From an uncultured Collinsella sp. (GTDB taxonomy: Bacteria; Actinomycetota; Coriobacteriia; Coriobacteriales; Coriobacteriaceae), in the NCBI GenBank assembly GCA_900556365.1, contig USOG01000058.1, positions 1 through 7,972 on the forward strand: DNA of 7,972 nucleotides, given 5' to 3'. The translations under genes and the position numbers were made by a program. The notes beneath the pieces were generated by a model that saw only the letters and a program-made list of their open reading frames with translations, had not been told where the DNA came from and did not search any database. Positions 1 through 6,795 of this stretch are shown in pieces. Each line of letters starts with the position of its first letter. Within the stretch, counting starts at the first letter, position 1.

Positions 1-2
1 TC

Positions 3-701
3 ATTACCGCAGACGACGCCGATATCCTGCTCAACGCCATCGACCAGACACTAGCGGCCGGCTCATCCACCTTTGCCGCACCGCTTGCCGATATTCGCTC
101 CAAGATTGCCTATCTCACCGGCAGGACGACGGTAGACGAGGCGCCGATCAGCCGCTCTCCCACCGTCGATGCGGTTTGGAGCGCCTTTGCCGAGCGTTGT
201 GCGCTGCGATTTTTATATCAGAACGGACGCGGCGAGCAGAAAGAGCGTACCGTCCGCGTCTACGGCATGTTCGAGCGCGAGGGCGTGGCGTATTTCTGCG
301 GCCTCGACAATGCCACCGACGACATCAGGACATTCCGCTGTGACCGTATCGTTCGCGCTTGGCGTCCTTCGAAGGCCTACGCCATCCCTGCGGACTTCAA
401 TCTCAACGACTATCTGTTCTTTGAATTCGATTTTGCCGACCGACCGCCCGTTGCAGCTACGTTCTCGTTCGCCCCTCAGACGCAGATCGATATGATCAAC
501 GGCCTCACGCGTGGGCGAGGTGAGCTCGCACACACCGATGCAGGATGGACCTGGACCGTTGACGTGCGCGACCTTGAAGCCGCCGCCTCATTTTGCATGG
601 CCCACGCCATGGACGGCATGAGGCCCGTGGCCCCCAAATCGCTCAAACAGGCGTGGAACCACCTCATTGAAAGGACGGTGCACGAGCATGCCCGTGCGTA
701 A
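3..701 (+). CDS. WYL-domain transcriptional regulator, PafB-like (5' end missing)
   Basis: The reading frame is open from the window edge to a TAA stop, giving 232 visible residues; the N-terminal helix-turn-helix expected of this family would lie upstream. The visible part contains a WYL sensor domain at about residues 60-121. The family's W-Y-L core is degenerate here, reading VAYFCGLD (95-102), and is followed by the typical arginine-rich strand RTFRCDRIVRAW (109-120). The last ~100 residues resemble the C-terminal WCX extension, ending near AASFCMAHAMDGMRPVAP. WYL regulators bind DNA and use the WYL domain to sense a ligand, in some cases proposed to be nucleic acid. The gene overlaps the next WYL gene by 14 bases. 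This tandem overlapping arrangement matches actinobacterial pafB-pafC, a heterodimeric DNA-damage regulator. PafB identity is inference; the WYL call is fairly secure. Confidence 0.8.
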   Translation: MTADDADILLNAIDQTLAAGSSTFAAPLADIRSKIAYLTGRTTVDEAPISRSPTVDAVWSAFAERCALRFLYQNGRGEQKERTVRVYGMFEREGVAYFCGLDNATDDIRTFRCDRIVRAWRPSKAYAIPADFNLNDYLFFEFDFADRPPVAATFSFAPQTQIDMINGLTRGRGELAHTDAGWTWTVDVRDLEAAASFCMAHAMDGMRPVAPKSLKQAWNHLIERTVHEHARA

Positions 702-1605
702 ACTCACCAGCGAGCAGAGACTCTCGCGCGCCATCGACATCATGGAGGCCCTCTACGCCGCCGGCGAGAGCGGCATGACACGAACCGATATTTGCAGTCG
801 CTTTGACATCACGGGGGTATCGCTCGACGAGATTCTCGAGATCGTCTCGACGCTCGCTGATCGAGAATCGGGCGCGCGCATCATCTGCGAATGCCACGGC
901 GAGCATGTGGTCCTCACCGGTGACGCCGGGCGTGTGCTACCGCTGCGCCTGAGTGCCGCCGAGGGCGCTGTGCTCAACCACGAACTTGAATCGTTGGGGA
1001 TCGAGCCGCAGACGGCAGCTCGGATTCGACATGCCCTTCTACCCGAAGAGCTTGGCTATAACCAGCGCGTCTTTGACACCGTCAACCACGGGTCGCACTG
1101 GCAGCAGCTGAGCTGCGCCATTCAGGACGGCGTTCGCTGCCGTATCTCGTATCGCTCGATGGACGATGCACGGCCACGCGAGCGTCTGGTCGACCCCTTG
1201 CGCATTACGGCAAACGGCGACCAAACATACCTGATTGCCTGGGACATCGCAGTCGATGAGCAGCGCACCTATCGCATGGATAAAATCGAGGGACTCGCCT
1301 TGACGGAAGACTCCGTCGTGCCTCACGCACCGGACGTCGCATCCCTCCACGATTCCCTTGCCCGGACGCAGCATAGCGCAAAGCTCTTGATGCCATTCGA
1401 TATGGCGGAGCATCTGGACTGGGCCGGCATCACCCTAATCGAGCGCAGCGGAGCAGACATGGCAACGGTAACCGTGCATTACGGCTCCGAGCGTTGGCTA
1501 CTGAGCCAGATAATTGCAGCGGGCGGAGCCATCCGCATCTTGGATGACCCCGCCCTGTCAAAGCGTCTGTGCGATATGGCAAAAACCCTCGTCTGTCCGC
1601 TTTAG
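688..1605 (+). CDS. WYL-domain transcriptional regulator, PafC-like
   Basis: This is a 305-residue protein. I chose ATG at 688 because AAAGGA lies at 670-675, 12 bases upstream, which is a slightly long spacing; the in-frame TTG at 667 precedes that site and is unlikely. Residues about 8-60 look like a winged helix-turn-helix (LSRAIDIMEALYAAGESGMT, then ICSRFDITGVSLDEI). The WYL domain spans about 139-203: TYLIAWD (180-186) stands where WYLIGWD is usual, so the tryptophan is replaced by threonine, and RTYRMDKIEGL (193-203) is the conserved arginine strand. The WCX domain occupies about 232-303, with RWLLSQIIAAGGAIRIL and a trailing amphipathic helix. It starts inside the preceding WYL gene, so the two products are probably made together and may act as a heterodimer, as PafB and PafC do. 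The TAG stop overlaps the stop of the opposing dinG gene. Its ligand and target promoters cannot be read from sequence. Confidence 0.85.
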   Translation: MPVRKLTSEQRLSRAIDIMEALYAAGESGMTRTDICSRFDITGVSLDEILEIVSTLADRESGARIICECHGEHVVLTGDAGRVLPLRLSAAEGAVLNHELESLGIEPQTAARIRHALLPEELGYNQRVFDTVNHGSHWQQLSCAIQDGVRCRISYRSMDDARPRERLVDPLRITANGDQTYLIAWDIAVDEQRTYRMDKIEGLALTEDSVVPHAPDVASLHDSLARTQHSAKLLMPFDMAEHLDWAGITLIERSGADMATVTVHYGSERWLLSQIIAAGGAIRILDDPALSKRLCDMAKTLVCPL

Positions 1606-4496
1606 CGCCGCCGCTCGTGGCGTGCGCGCCACAGTTGCAGATAGTGCCCGATCTGCGCCGATTCGATGCGCTGGTAGGAGCTCGTGGGCAGCGACGTTAA
1701 GAACTTCTTTCCGTAGCCCTTCGTCACCAGGCGCGGGTCGGCCAGAATCAGCACGCCGCAATCGGTCGACGAGCGGATAAGGCGGCCGGCCGCCTGCTTG
1801 ACCTCGAGCACCGCCTCGGGCAGCGAATAGCGCGCCCAAGCGCGGTCTTCGCGCAGGTTGCGCTCGCACGAGAGCGGGTCCGTAGGGCTCGAGAACGGCA
1901 GTTTGGGAATGATGACGCAGCGCAGCGTCTCGCCGCTGGCGTCGAATCCCTCCCAAAAGGCCTTAAGAGCAAAAAGCGACGAGGTCGGCTCGTTGATAAA
2001 CCGGTCGCGCAGGCGACGAGGAGATGAGTTGCGCTGCTGGCAGTTGAGCTCCAGACCCGCACGGGCCATCTTGGGCTCAACGCGGGCGTACAGGTCTTCC
2101 ATGTCGCGCCGATTGGTGAACAGTGTGAGCACCGATCCGCCCATGGCAAGATGGGCGTCGACCAGCACGCGCTCGAGCGCCGTAAGATAGCTCTCACGAT
2201 CCCGCGGATCGGGGATATCGCCCGCAACGACTACAGCCATGTTCGAATCGAAGTCGTAGCTCGAGTCCAAGTGCAACGATGAGGATGTTGAAGCACCGAT
2301 GCGATCGAGGCCGACCGCGTGGTTAAAGTGTTCAAAGCTTTTGGACACCGTCATGGTCGCCGAGGCAAAGATAGCCGTGTGAACCTCGGGCAGCCACTCG
2401 GTTGCCAAGGCCTCGCCAATGTCGATGCGCTCTGCGGTCATTGACTCTCCGCCGGCACGCAACCTGCGATTGACCTGCAGTGAATACACGTAGTGTTCAT
2501 CGGTGCCATCAATGATGAGTTTGAGGTTCTCGGCCAGCTCGTGCAGGCGGCGCGAGATATCACCCAGGTCGACAACAACCTCGGGCTTGTCGGCGGCGAC
2601 GGCTTGCACCAGCGCGTCGATGCTCTTGTCAGCTTGTTCCAATGCGTCGATGGCAGTGTAGGCCGACGGTAAGAAATCATGCCAGTCGTCAGATTCGCGC
2701 AGCTCGGGGCCAATCCATAGATTGGCATTGTCATAACCCCCACGGGCACGGCGGCCGAGCTCGCGAACGCCATCGAACACGTCGGCGATTGCCATGCTCG
2801 CGCGCGCAACCGTCGACGTCGCCTTGGCAGTAAGGCCCAGATAGAGCGTAGAGCCCTCGGAGGTTGCCAAATCACGGGAGACCTGGCTTAGCGCGCCGGT
2901 GCTCGAGCCACCCAGGCGCTCAAACAGAACGCGTGATTCGTCCGCCGACACCACGCGCGCCCACTGACGGCGCGCCTCGCGCTCGATAGAATGGGCCTCG
3001 TCGATTACCCAATGACGAATCGGAGGCAAAATCCTGCCCTCGGCCGCAACATTGCGGAACAGCAGGGAATGGTTGGTGACCACCACATCGGCATGCGCCG
3101 CACGACGGCGAGCGCCGTGGACCAAACATTTATCAGGGAAAAACGGGCAGAGGCGACGAGCACACTCGCGCGAGGCCGTCGTAAAGTCGGGGCGGTTGAC
3201 GCTGCGCCACCGAATGCCAAGTGAGTCGAGGTCGCCATCGGCTGATTGGCAAACGTACGCCATAATGACCGCGACCGCCGTGAGCGTGTCCGCCGGATCG
3301 CGCTTGGTGGTAATCTCGACCTGGCCGCGGCTCATGCGCTCAAGTTTGCGCAGGCACGGATAGTGGTCATACCCCTTGAGAGCGCAAAATGACAGACCAC
3401 CTTCCAGTTGCTCGGCAAGTTTTGGCAGCTCATGGTACATGAGCTGGTCGGCAAGATTGTTCGATTTGGTCGCAATACCAACCGTGATGTTGTTACGGCG
3501 TGCCGCCTCGGCAAAAGGCACCAGATAGGCCATCGATTTGCCGACGCCCGTGCCCGCCTCAATTACACGATGAGTGCCCGTGACCAGCGCATCGCGGACC
3601 TCGAGCGCCATCGCGATCTGCTCATCACGCGGCTCGTAGGTGGGGTACATGCGATTGACCAGGCCACCTGGCGCATAGTCTGCCTCAATCTCCTCACGAC
3701 TCGGCATCTTGAGGACCGGCAGTTCGTCGGCGTCCACCCGATCGTCGGCGCGATCGGCCTTGAGAACGTCAGTACGAGCGGCGCTGAGAGAGAAGATAGA
3801 ACCAGGGTTCTGCCCCGCCAAGAATGAGAAGATAGGACGATAGGACCAAGGCACATCCGGATGCATGTCGGCTAGGCGCGCCATGAGGCCCTGGGGCAAG
3901 TCGGTGAGCGCCACGAGCAACACGCGCCATACGCCACACAGGGCGTCGACGTCGGCATTGGCACGGTGTGATACCGAGTCACAGCCAAACAGATCGGCCA
4001 TAAAAGACAGCTTGTGCGAGGCCAGGCGCGGAAGCGCGATGCGCGACAGTGCCAGCGAATCGATCCAAATATCGCTCACGTTGACGCCGCCTTTGACCGA
4101 CTCGATAAACGAGCGGTCGAACGTGGCGTTATGTGCGATCACCGGGCAACCACCGACAAAATCGGCGAGAGCGGCGACGGCCTCAACGGCCGACGGGGCA
4201 TCTGCCACATCGGCATTTGTAATGCTCGTGAGCTCGGTAATCTCGGCGGGAATCAGCTGCTTGGGATGCACGAAGGTATCGAAACGGCCGACGATCTCGC
4301 GGCCCGAAAGACGGGCCGCCGAGATCTCGATCAGCTCGTTGTCCTGCACCGAAAGACCTGTGGTCTCGGTATCGAGGACAATCACATCTTCCTCGATGAG
4401 GCCGAAGGACTGCGTTTTGGCGCGTTCGGCAAGCGTGGCATAGGAGTCGATGACAAACTGCGGCGTTCCTGGCGAAACCGCGTCCTCGATTAGCAT
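1602..4496 (-). CDS. dinG: DEDDh 3'-5' exonuclease / DinG-family iron-sulfur helicase fusion
   Basis: This 964-residue protein combines a DnaQ-like exonuclease with a superfamily 2 XPD/DinG helicase. Exonuclease: D42 and E44 in VLDTETTGL, D127 in AHNATFD (121-127), and H177/D182 in HRANAD, so all DEDDh catalytic positions are present. Helicase: Walker A EAGTGVGKS (313-321), four probable 4Fe-4S ligands C381, C445, C450 and C457, NHSLLF (475-480), DEAH (499-502), ASAT (711-714), FWEGFD (847-852) and motif VI QAAGRLIRS (901-909). The cysteine spacing (x63, x4, x6) closely resembles E. coli DinG. The length fits DnaQ-DinG fusions of Gram-positive bacteria. It likely unwinds DNA or DNA-RNA structures 5' to 3' and may trim 3' ends. 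The ATG lies inside the end of ddl (7-base overlap) with only a weak ribosome site, so translation is probably coupled. No terminator is visible at its 3' end. Confidence 0.93.
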   Translation of the reverse strand: MLIEDAVSPGTPQFVIDSYATLAERAKTQSFGLIEEDVIVLDTETTGLSVQDNELIEISAARLSGREIVGRFDTFVHPKQLIPAEITELTSITNADVADAPSAVEAVAALADFVGGCPVIAHNATFDRSFIESVKGGVNVSDIWIDSLALSRIALPRLASHKLSFMADLFGCDSVSHRANADVDALCGVWRVLLVALTDLPQGLMARLADMHPDVPWSYRPIFSFLAGQNPGSIFSLSAARTDVLKADRADDRVDADELPVLKMPSREEIEADYAPGGLVNRMYPTYEPRDEQIAMALEVRDALVTGTHRVIEAGTGVGKSMAYLVPFAEAARRNNITVGIATKSNNLADQLMYHELPKLAEQLEGGLSFCALKGYDHYPCLRKLERMSRGQVEITTKRDPADTLTAVAVIMAYVCQSADGDLDSLGIRWRSVNRPDFTTASRECARRLCPFFPDKCLVHGARRRAAHADVVVTNHSLLFRNVAAEGRILPPIRHWVIDEAHSIEREARRQWARVVSADESRVLFERLGGSSTGALSQVSRDLATSEGSTLYLGLTAKATSTVARASMAIADVFDGVRELGRRARGGYDNANLWIGPELRESDDWHDFLPSAYTAIDALEQADKSIDALVQAVAADKPEVVVDLGDISRRLHELAENLKLIIDGTDEHYVYSLQVNRRLRAGGESMTAERIDIGEALATEWLPEVHTAIFASATMTVSKSFEHFNHAVGLDRIGASTSSSLHLDSSYDFDSNMAVVVAGDIPDPRDRESYLTALERVLVDAHLAMGGSVLTLFTNRRDMEDLYARVEPKMARAGLELNCQQRNSSPRRLRDRFINEPTSSLFALKAFWEGFDASGETLRCVIIPKLPFSSPTDPLSCERNLREDRAWARYSLPEAVLEVKQAAGRLIRSSTDCGVLILADPRLVTKGYGKKFLTSLPTSSYQRIESAQIGHYLQLWRARHERRR

Positions 4497-5455
4497 GCAA
4501 TGCCCGCTCGACGAAGACCCATACGGATCAGGCTGTCACAGACCTGCGGGAACGTCATGTCGTCGGTGTGGCGGATCTCATCCGGATACAGCGACGTATC
4601 GGTCATGCCGGGAATGGTATTGGTCTCGAGGATAACGGGGCCGTCCTCGCTCACGATAAAATCGCTGCGCGAGATACTCAGGCAACCGAGGGCCTTGTGA
4701 GCGGCGCAGGCAAGCTCCTGAGCGCGAGCGTAATTCTCGGGCGAAATCTGCGCCGGAATGCGATGGATGTCCGTAGGGTCGACATACTTCACGTCCAGAT
4801 CGTAGAACTCACAGTCCTCGGGCTTGCGAATCTCGACAATCGGCAGAGCGCGCACGTCGTCCTCGCCGTATACGCCGACGGTGATCTCGGTACCCTCGAT
4901 GCACTTCTCGACCAGCACTTTGTCGCCGTACTCAAACGCCTTGGCGATTGCCGCGGGCAGTTCGGAGGGCTCATGGACCAGGGAAATGCCATAGCTGGAA
5001 CCGTTGACGGCCGGCTTCACAAAGCAGCGCTCGCCACAAACCTCGACGATATGATCGATATCGACTTCATCGCCCACCTCGAGCGCGAGGCCGGGGGCAA
5101 CAGGAATGCCCGCCTTGGCGTACAGGAGCTTAGAGACCTCCTTGTCGGCACCGCAGGCGCTGGCAAGCACGCCCGAGGCCGTGTAGGGGATACCCAGGGT
5201 CTCCATGGCGCCCTGCATGGCGCCATCCTCACCGCCGGCGCCGTGCATGGCGATAAACGCCACGTCAAAGCCGCCGGTCGCCATGGTTACCATAAAATCA
5301 TCGGCAGCCGTGTCGAGCAGCTCCACCGAAGTGTAGCCGGCCTCCTTCAAGGCAACCACGACGTTCTTTCCCGAATTGAGCGAGATCTCGCGCTCAGCGG
5401 AATGACCGCCCGCCAAGACCGCTACGTGCATGTTCTCTAGGCTTTTACCCGGCAT
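4490..5455 (-). CDS. ddl: D-alanine--D-alanine ligase (Y-type)
   Basis: This 321-residue cytoplasmic ATP-grasp enzyme joins two D-alanines to make the dipeptide used by MurF in peptidoglycan synthesis. Visible landmarks are AGGHSAEREISL (15-26, E21 aligning with E. coli DdlB E15), HGAGGEDG (71-78), YTASG (91-95), KPAVNGSSYGIS (147-158, S153 aligning with S150), and the omega-loop DVKY with Y224. The C-terminal metal and substrate site has R263, D265, E277 and N279 in RSDF and LETNTIPGMT, then TSLYP. Tyrosine at 224 rather than phenylalanine indicates a normal D-Ala-D-Ala ligase, not a D-lactate-forming, vancomycin-resistance type. Met1 is chosen because AGGAGGAG lies just upstream; Met9, just before VAVLAGG, has no ribosome site. 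The gene is divergent from rlmN and overlaps the dinG start, so the two form a unit. Confidence 0.96.
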   Translation of the reverse strand: MPGKSLENMHVAVLAGGHSAEREISLNSGKNVVVALKEAGYTSVELLDTAADDFMVTMATGGFDVAFIAMHGAGGEDGAMQGAMETLGIPYTASGVLASACGADKEVSKLLYAKAGIPVAPGLALEVGDEVDIDHIVEVCGERCFVKPAVNGSSYGISLVHEPSELPAAIAKAFEYGDKVLVEKCIEGTEITVGVYGEDDVRALPIVEIRKPEDCEFYDLDVKYVDPTDIHRIPAQISPENYARAQELACAAHKALGCLSISRSDFIVSEDGPVILETNTIPGMTDTSLYPDEIRHTDDMTFPQVCDSLIRMGLRRAGIAC

Positions 5456-5462
5456 GGGCAGA

Positions 5463-5470
5463 CTCCTCCT
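5463..5470 (-). promoter_or_regulatory. Strong ribosome binding site of ddl
   Basis: The minus strand reads AGGAGGAG, 7 bases before the ATG at 5455 (about 9 from the GGAGG core). It settles the start choice in favour of Met1 over Met9, whose upstream sequence is not purine-rich in the right place. Confidence 0.85.
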
Positions 5471-5471
5471 C

Positions 5472-5495
5472 TATAATTTCTGCAGCTGATACCAT
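5472..5495 (+). promoter_or_regulatory. Possible -10 elements for rlmN
   Basis: The plus strand of the divergent region holds a perfect TATAAT at 5472-5477. It also holds an extended -10-like TGATACCAT at 5487-5495. Neither has a convincing -35 at 16-18 bases. One of them probably drives rlmN, because no other gene on this strand leads into it, but the sequence does not decide which. Confidence 0.3.
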
Positions 5496-5525
5496 ATTGT
5501 AGCGATACCCTCTACGTTTCCCCAA
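5496..5525 (-). promoter_or_regulatory. Candidate sigma-70-type promoter for ddl-dinG
   Basis: On the minus strand TACAAT (plus-strand 5496-5501) differs from the -10 consensus at one base. TTGGGG (5520-5525) lies 18 bases upstream as a partial -35 (3 of 6). The implied transcript starts about 30-35 bases before the ddl start codon, a sensible leader that contains the strong ribosome site. The -35 is weak, so this is a motif-based prediction. Confidence 0.5.
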
Positions 5526-5540
5526 AATCGAAAGGCTTCC

Positions 5541-6593
5541 ATGAATCCCAGGACTAAATCTCAGGACATTCGCGACTTGAGCCAAAACGATATTCGCGAC
5601 CTTGTGGCCGAACTTGGCCAGCCCGCCTTCCGCGCGAAGCAGCTCATTGAATGGGTCTTTGAGAAGAACGTTTGTTCGTTTGACGATATGACCAACCTTC
5701 CCAAGGCTTTCCGCGAACAGCTTAAAGAGGCTTTTGCCTTTGACACGCCGACTGAACAAACCAAGCAGGTTTCCAAAGATGGCTCTCGCAAGTATCTGCT
5801 CGAGTACCACGACGGCGTTTCCGTCGAGACTGTCGGCATGCCCCGTCGCAACAAGCTTTCCGTCTGCGTTTCCACCCAGGCAGGCTGCGGCATGGGCTGC
5901 GCCTTTTGCGCTACCGGTCTCAACGGCCTCAAGCGCTCTCTGACCGCTCAAGAGATCGTCGACCAGGTACTTCATGTATCCAACGACTTTGGCGAGCGCG
6001 CCACGAGCGTTGTCTTTATGGGCCAGGGTGAGCCGTTTGCCAACTACGACGAGGTTCTCAAGGCACTGCGAATCCTCAACGACCCCGATGGCATCGGTAT
6101 CGGCGCTCGACACCTCACCGTCTCTACCAGCGGCGTTATTCCCGGTATTCGCAAATTTGCCGACATCCCCGAGCAGTTCACGCTTGCCGTTTCCCTGCAT
6201 TCCGCCATCCAGTCGACGCGCAACAAGCTTATGCCCGGTGTTAAGAAGTACACGCTGCTTCGCCTTCACGAGGCGCTTCAGCTCTACACCGAGAAGACTG
6301 GCCGCCGCCCGACCTATGAGTATGCCATGATTGAAGGCGTCAACGATACGAATCCCGAGATGCAGGCGCTCTGCGACTTCTGCGAGGGAACGCTGTGCCA
6401 CGTTAACCTCATTCAGCTTAACGACATCGAGGGCAGCCCGCTCAAACCATCGCCGATTCATAAGGTTGAGGATCTTCAGCGTCGTCTTGAGTCCCGTGGC
6501 ATCGAGACCACGATTCGTAACTCCCGTGGTAACGATATTGACGCCGCTTGCGGACAGCTGAAGCAGCGCTTCAAAGTTCATAAGAACGCATAG
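5541..6593 (+). CDS. rlmN: 23S rRNA (adenine2503-C2)-methyltransferase, radical SAM
   Basis: This 350-residue protein is of usual RlmN length. RlmN methylates C2 of A2503 in 23S rRNA, and A37 of some tRNAs, by radical SAM chemistry through a methyl-cysteine intermediate. The 4Fe-4S cluster motif is C116-x3-C120-x2-C123 within AGCGMGCAFCATG. The two catalytic cysteines are C109 (SVCVST, 7 before the cluster as in E. coli C118) and C337 in DIDAACGQL. The SAM-binding GEP-type motif is GQGEP (161-165), followed by STSGVIPGIRK. The N-terminal ~95 residues carry the RNA-binding domain (FRAKQLIEWVF, 30-40). GAAAGG at 5530-5535 lies 5 bases before the ATG. The gene stands alone, divergent from ddl and convergent with the parAB operon. 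Codon use is richer in CTT, GTT and CGT than in dinG, which may reflect higher expression. Confidence 0.96.
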   Translation: MNPRTKSQDIRDLSQNDIRDLVAELGQPAFRAKQLIEWVFEKNVCSFDDMTNLPKAFREQLKEAFAFDTPTEQTKQVSKDGSRKYLLEYHDGVSVETVGMPRRNKLSVCVSTQAGCGMGCAFCATGLNGLKRSLTAQEIVDQVLHVSNDFGERATSVVFMGQGEPFANYDEVLKALRILNDPDGIGIGARHLTVSTSGVIPGIRKFADIPEQFTLAVSLHSAIQSTRNKLMPGVKKYTLLRLHEALQLYTEKTGRRPTYEYAMIEGVNDTNPEMQALCDFCEGTLCHVNLIQLNDIEGSPLKPSPIHKVEDLQRRLESRGIETTIRNSRGNDIDAACGQLKQRFKVHKNA

Positions 6594-6611
6594 GGGAGTC
6601 GCACTCCAAAA

Positions 6612-6627
6612 CGTTTCATGTGAAACA
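6612..6627. promoter_or_regulatory. parS: parS-like centromere site (ParB binding)
   Basis: CGTTTCATGTGAAACA matches the widely conserved bacterial parS consensus TGTTTCACGTGAAACA at 14 of 16 positions, differing at the first base and at position 8. The arms GTTTCA and TGAAAC are intact. It lies 18 bases after the rlmN stop and about 420 bases beyond the 3' end of parB. ParB nucleates on such sites and spreads from them, and they cluster near the replication origin and parAB. The motif plus the neighbouring parB make this a good call; the central mismatch could lower affinity. Confidence 0.78.
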
Positions 6628-6630
6628 TCG

Positions 6631-6669
6631 AACAGTCCCGGTTGCAGGATATGCAACCGGGACTGTTTC
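6631..6669 (+). terminator. Long perfect hairpin, probable rlmN terminator
   Basis: A perfect 16-bp stem (6631-6646 with 6652-6667) encloses a 5-base loop, GGATA. On the plus strand the descending arm ends in GTTT and is followed by TCATATATT, only a modest U-rich tract. It starts 37 bases after the rlmN stop and 3 bases after the parS-like site. It most likely ends rlmN transcription. Because the stem is symmetrical it might also act as back-up for the opposite strand, though that side has an even poorer U tract. Confidence 0.7.
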
Positions 6670-6720
6670 ATATATTGACTACAATTTTAGCTTTGCTGCT
6701 ACTGGTCCCATTTTTACGGG

Positions 6721-6763
6721 CAAAATAAGGGGTCCTTGTCTCGTGAATCAGACAAGGACCCTT
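6721..6763 (-). terminator. Rho-independent terminator of the parAB operon
   Basis: A perfect 12-bp stem (6730-6741 with 6750-6761) has an 8-base loop. Read on the minus strand it is followed by CTTATTTTG, a usable U-rich tract, while the plus-strand side is A-rich. It therefore best terminates the operon whose last gene stops at 6792, about 30 bases upstream. Confidence 0.8.
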
Positions 6764-6783
6764 CAAAATATACTGGGTAATTG

Positions 6784-6795
6784 TTAGGTACCTAA
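6784..6795. repeat. 12-bp perfect palindrome overlapping a stop codon
   Basis: TTAGGTACCTAA is its own reverse complement. It covers the TAG stop codon (6792-6794) of the small membrane protein gene and the 8 bases after it. It could be an operator-like dyad or simply chance; nothing nearby favours a specific binder. Confidence 0.4.

Noticed and set aside
1600..1660. GC-rich inverted segments near the WYL/dinG junction as a terminator
   Set aside because: The short GCGC-type pairings have no U tract on either strand and fall within the dinG coding sequence.
3865..4493. Two plus-strand open frames (192 and 159 codons) opposite the exonuclease domain of dinG
   Set aside because: Both are antisense to the DEDDh domain with all catalytic residues intact on the other strand; no independent evidence supports them.
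4568..5440. A 290-codon open frame on the plus strand opposite ddl
   Set aside because: It is antisense to a clearly recognisable ddl and shows low-complexity Gly/Arg/Leu-rich sequence with no motif.
5541..6593. Possibility that the radical-SAM gene is Cfr (A2503-C8 methylation, antibiotic resistance) rather than RlmN
   Set aside because: A few residues, such as SLHS where many RlmN have SLHA, recall Cfr, but GQGEP, YEYAMIEGVND, the chromosomal setting and the overall layout fit a housekeeping RlmN.
5445..6671. A 408-codon open frame on the minus strand opposite rlmN
   Set aside because: It lies almost wholly antisense to a gene with complete radical-SAM motifs, has no recognisable motif and would overlap the parS-like site and hairpin. 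It is a high-GC codon shadow.
6675..6703. TTGACT at 6675-6680 as a -35 element of a small RNA promoter in the convergent region
   Set aside because: No acceptable -10 hexamer lies 16-18 bases downstream; the best is TACTGG at 6700, and the segment lies between two terminator-like hairpins.
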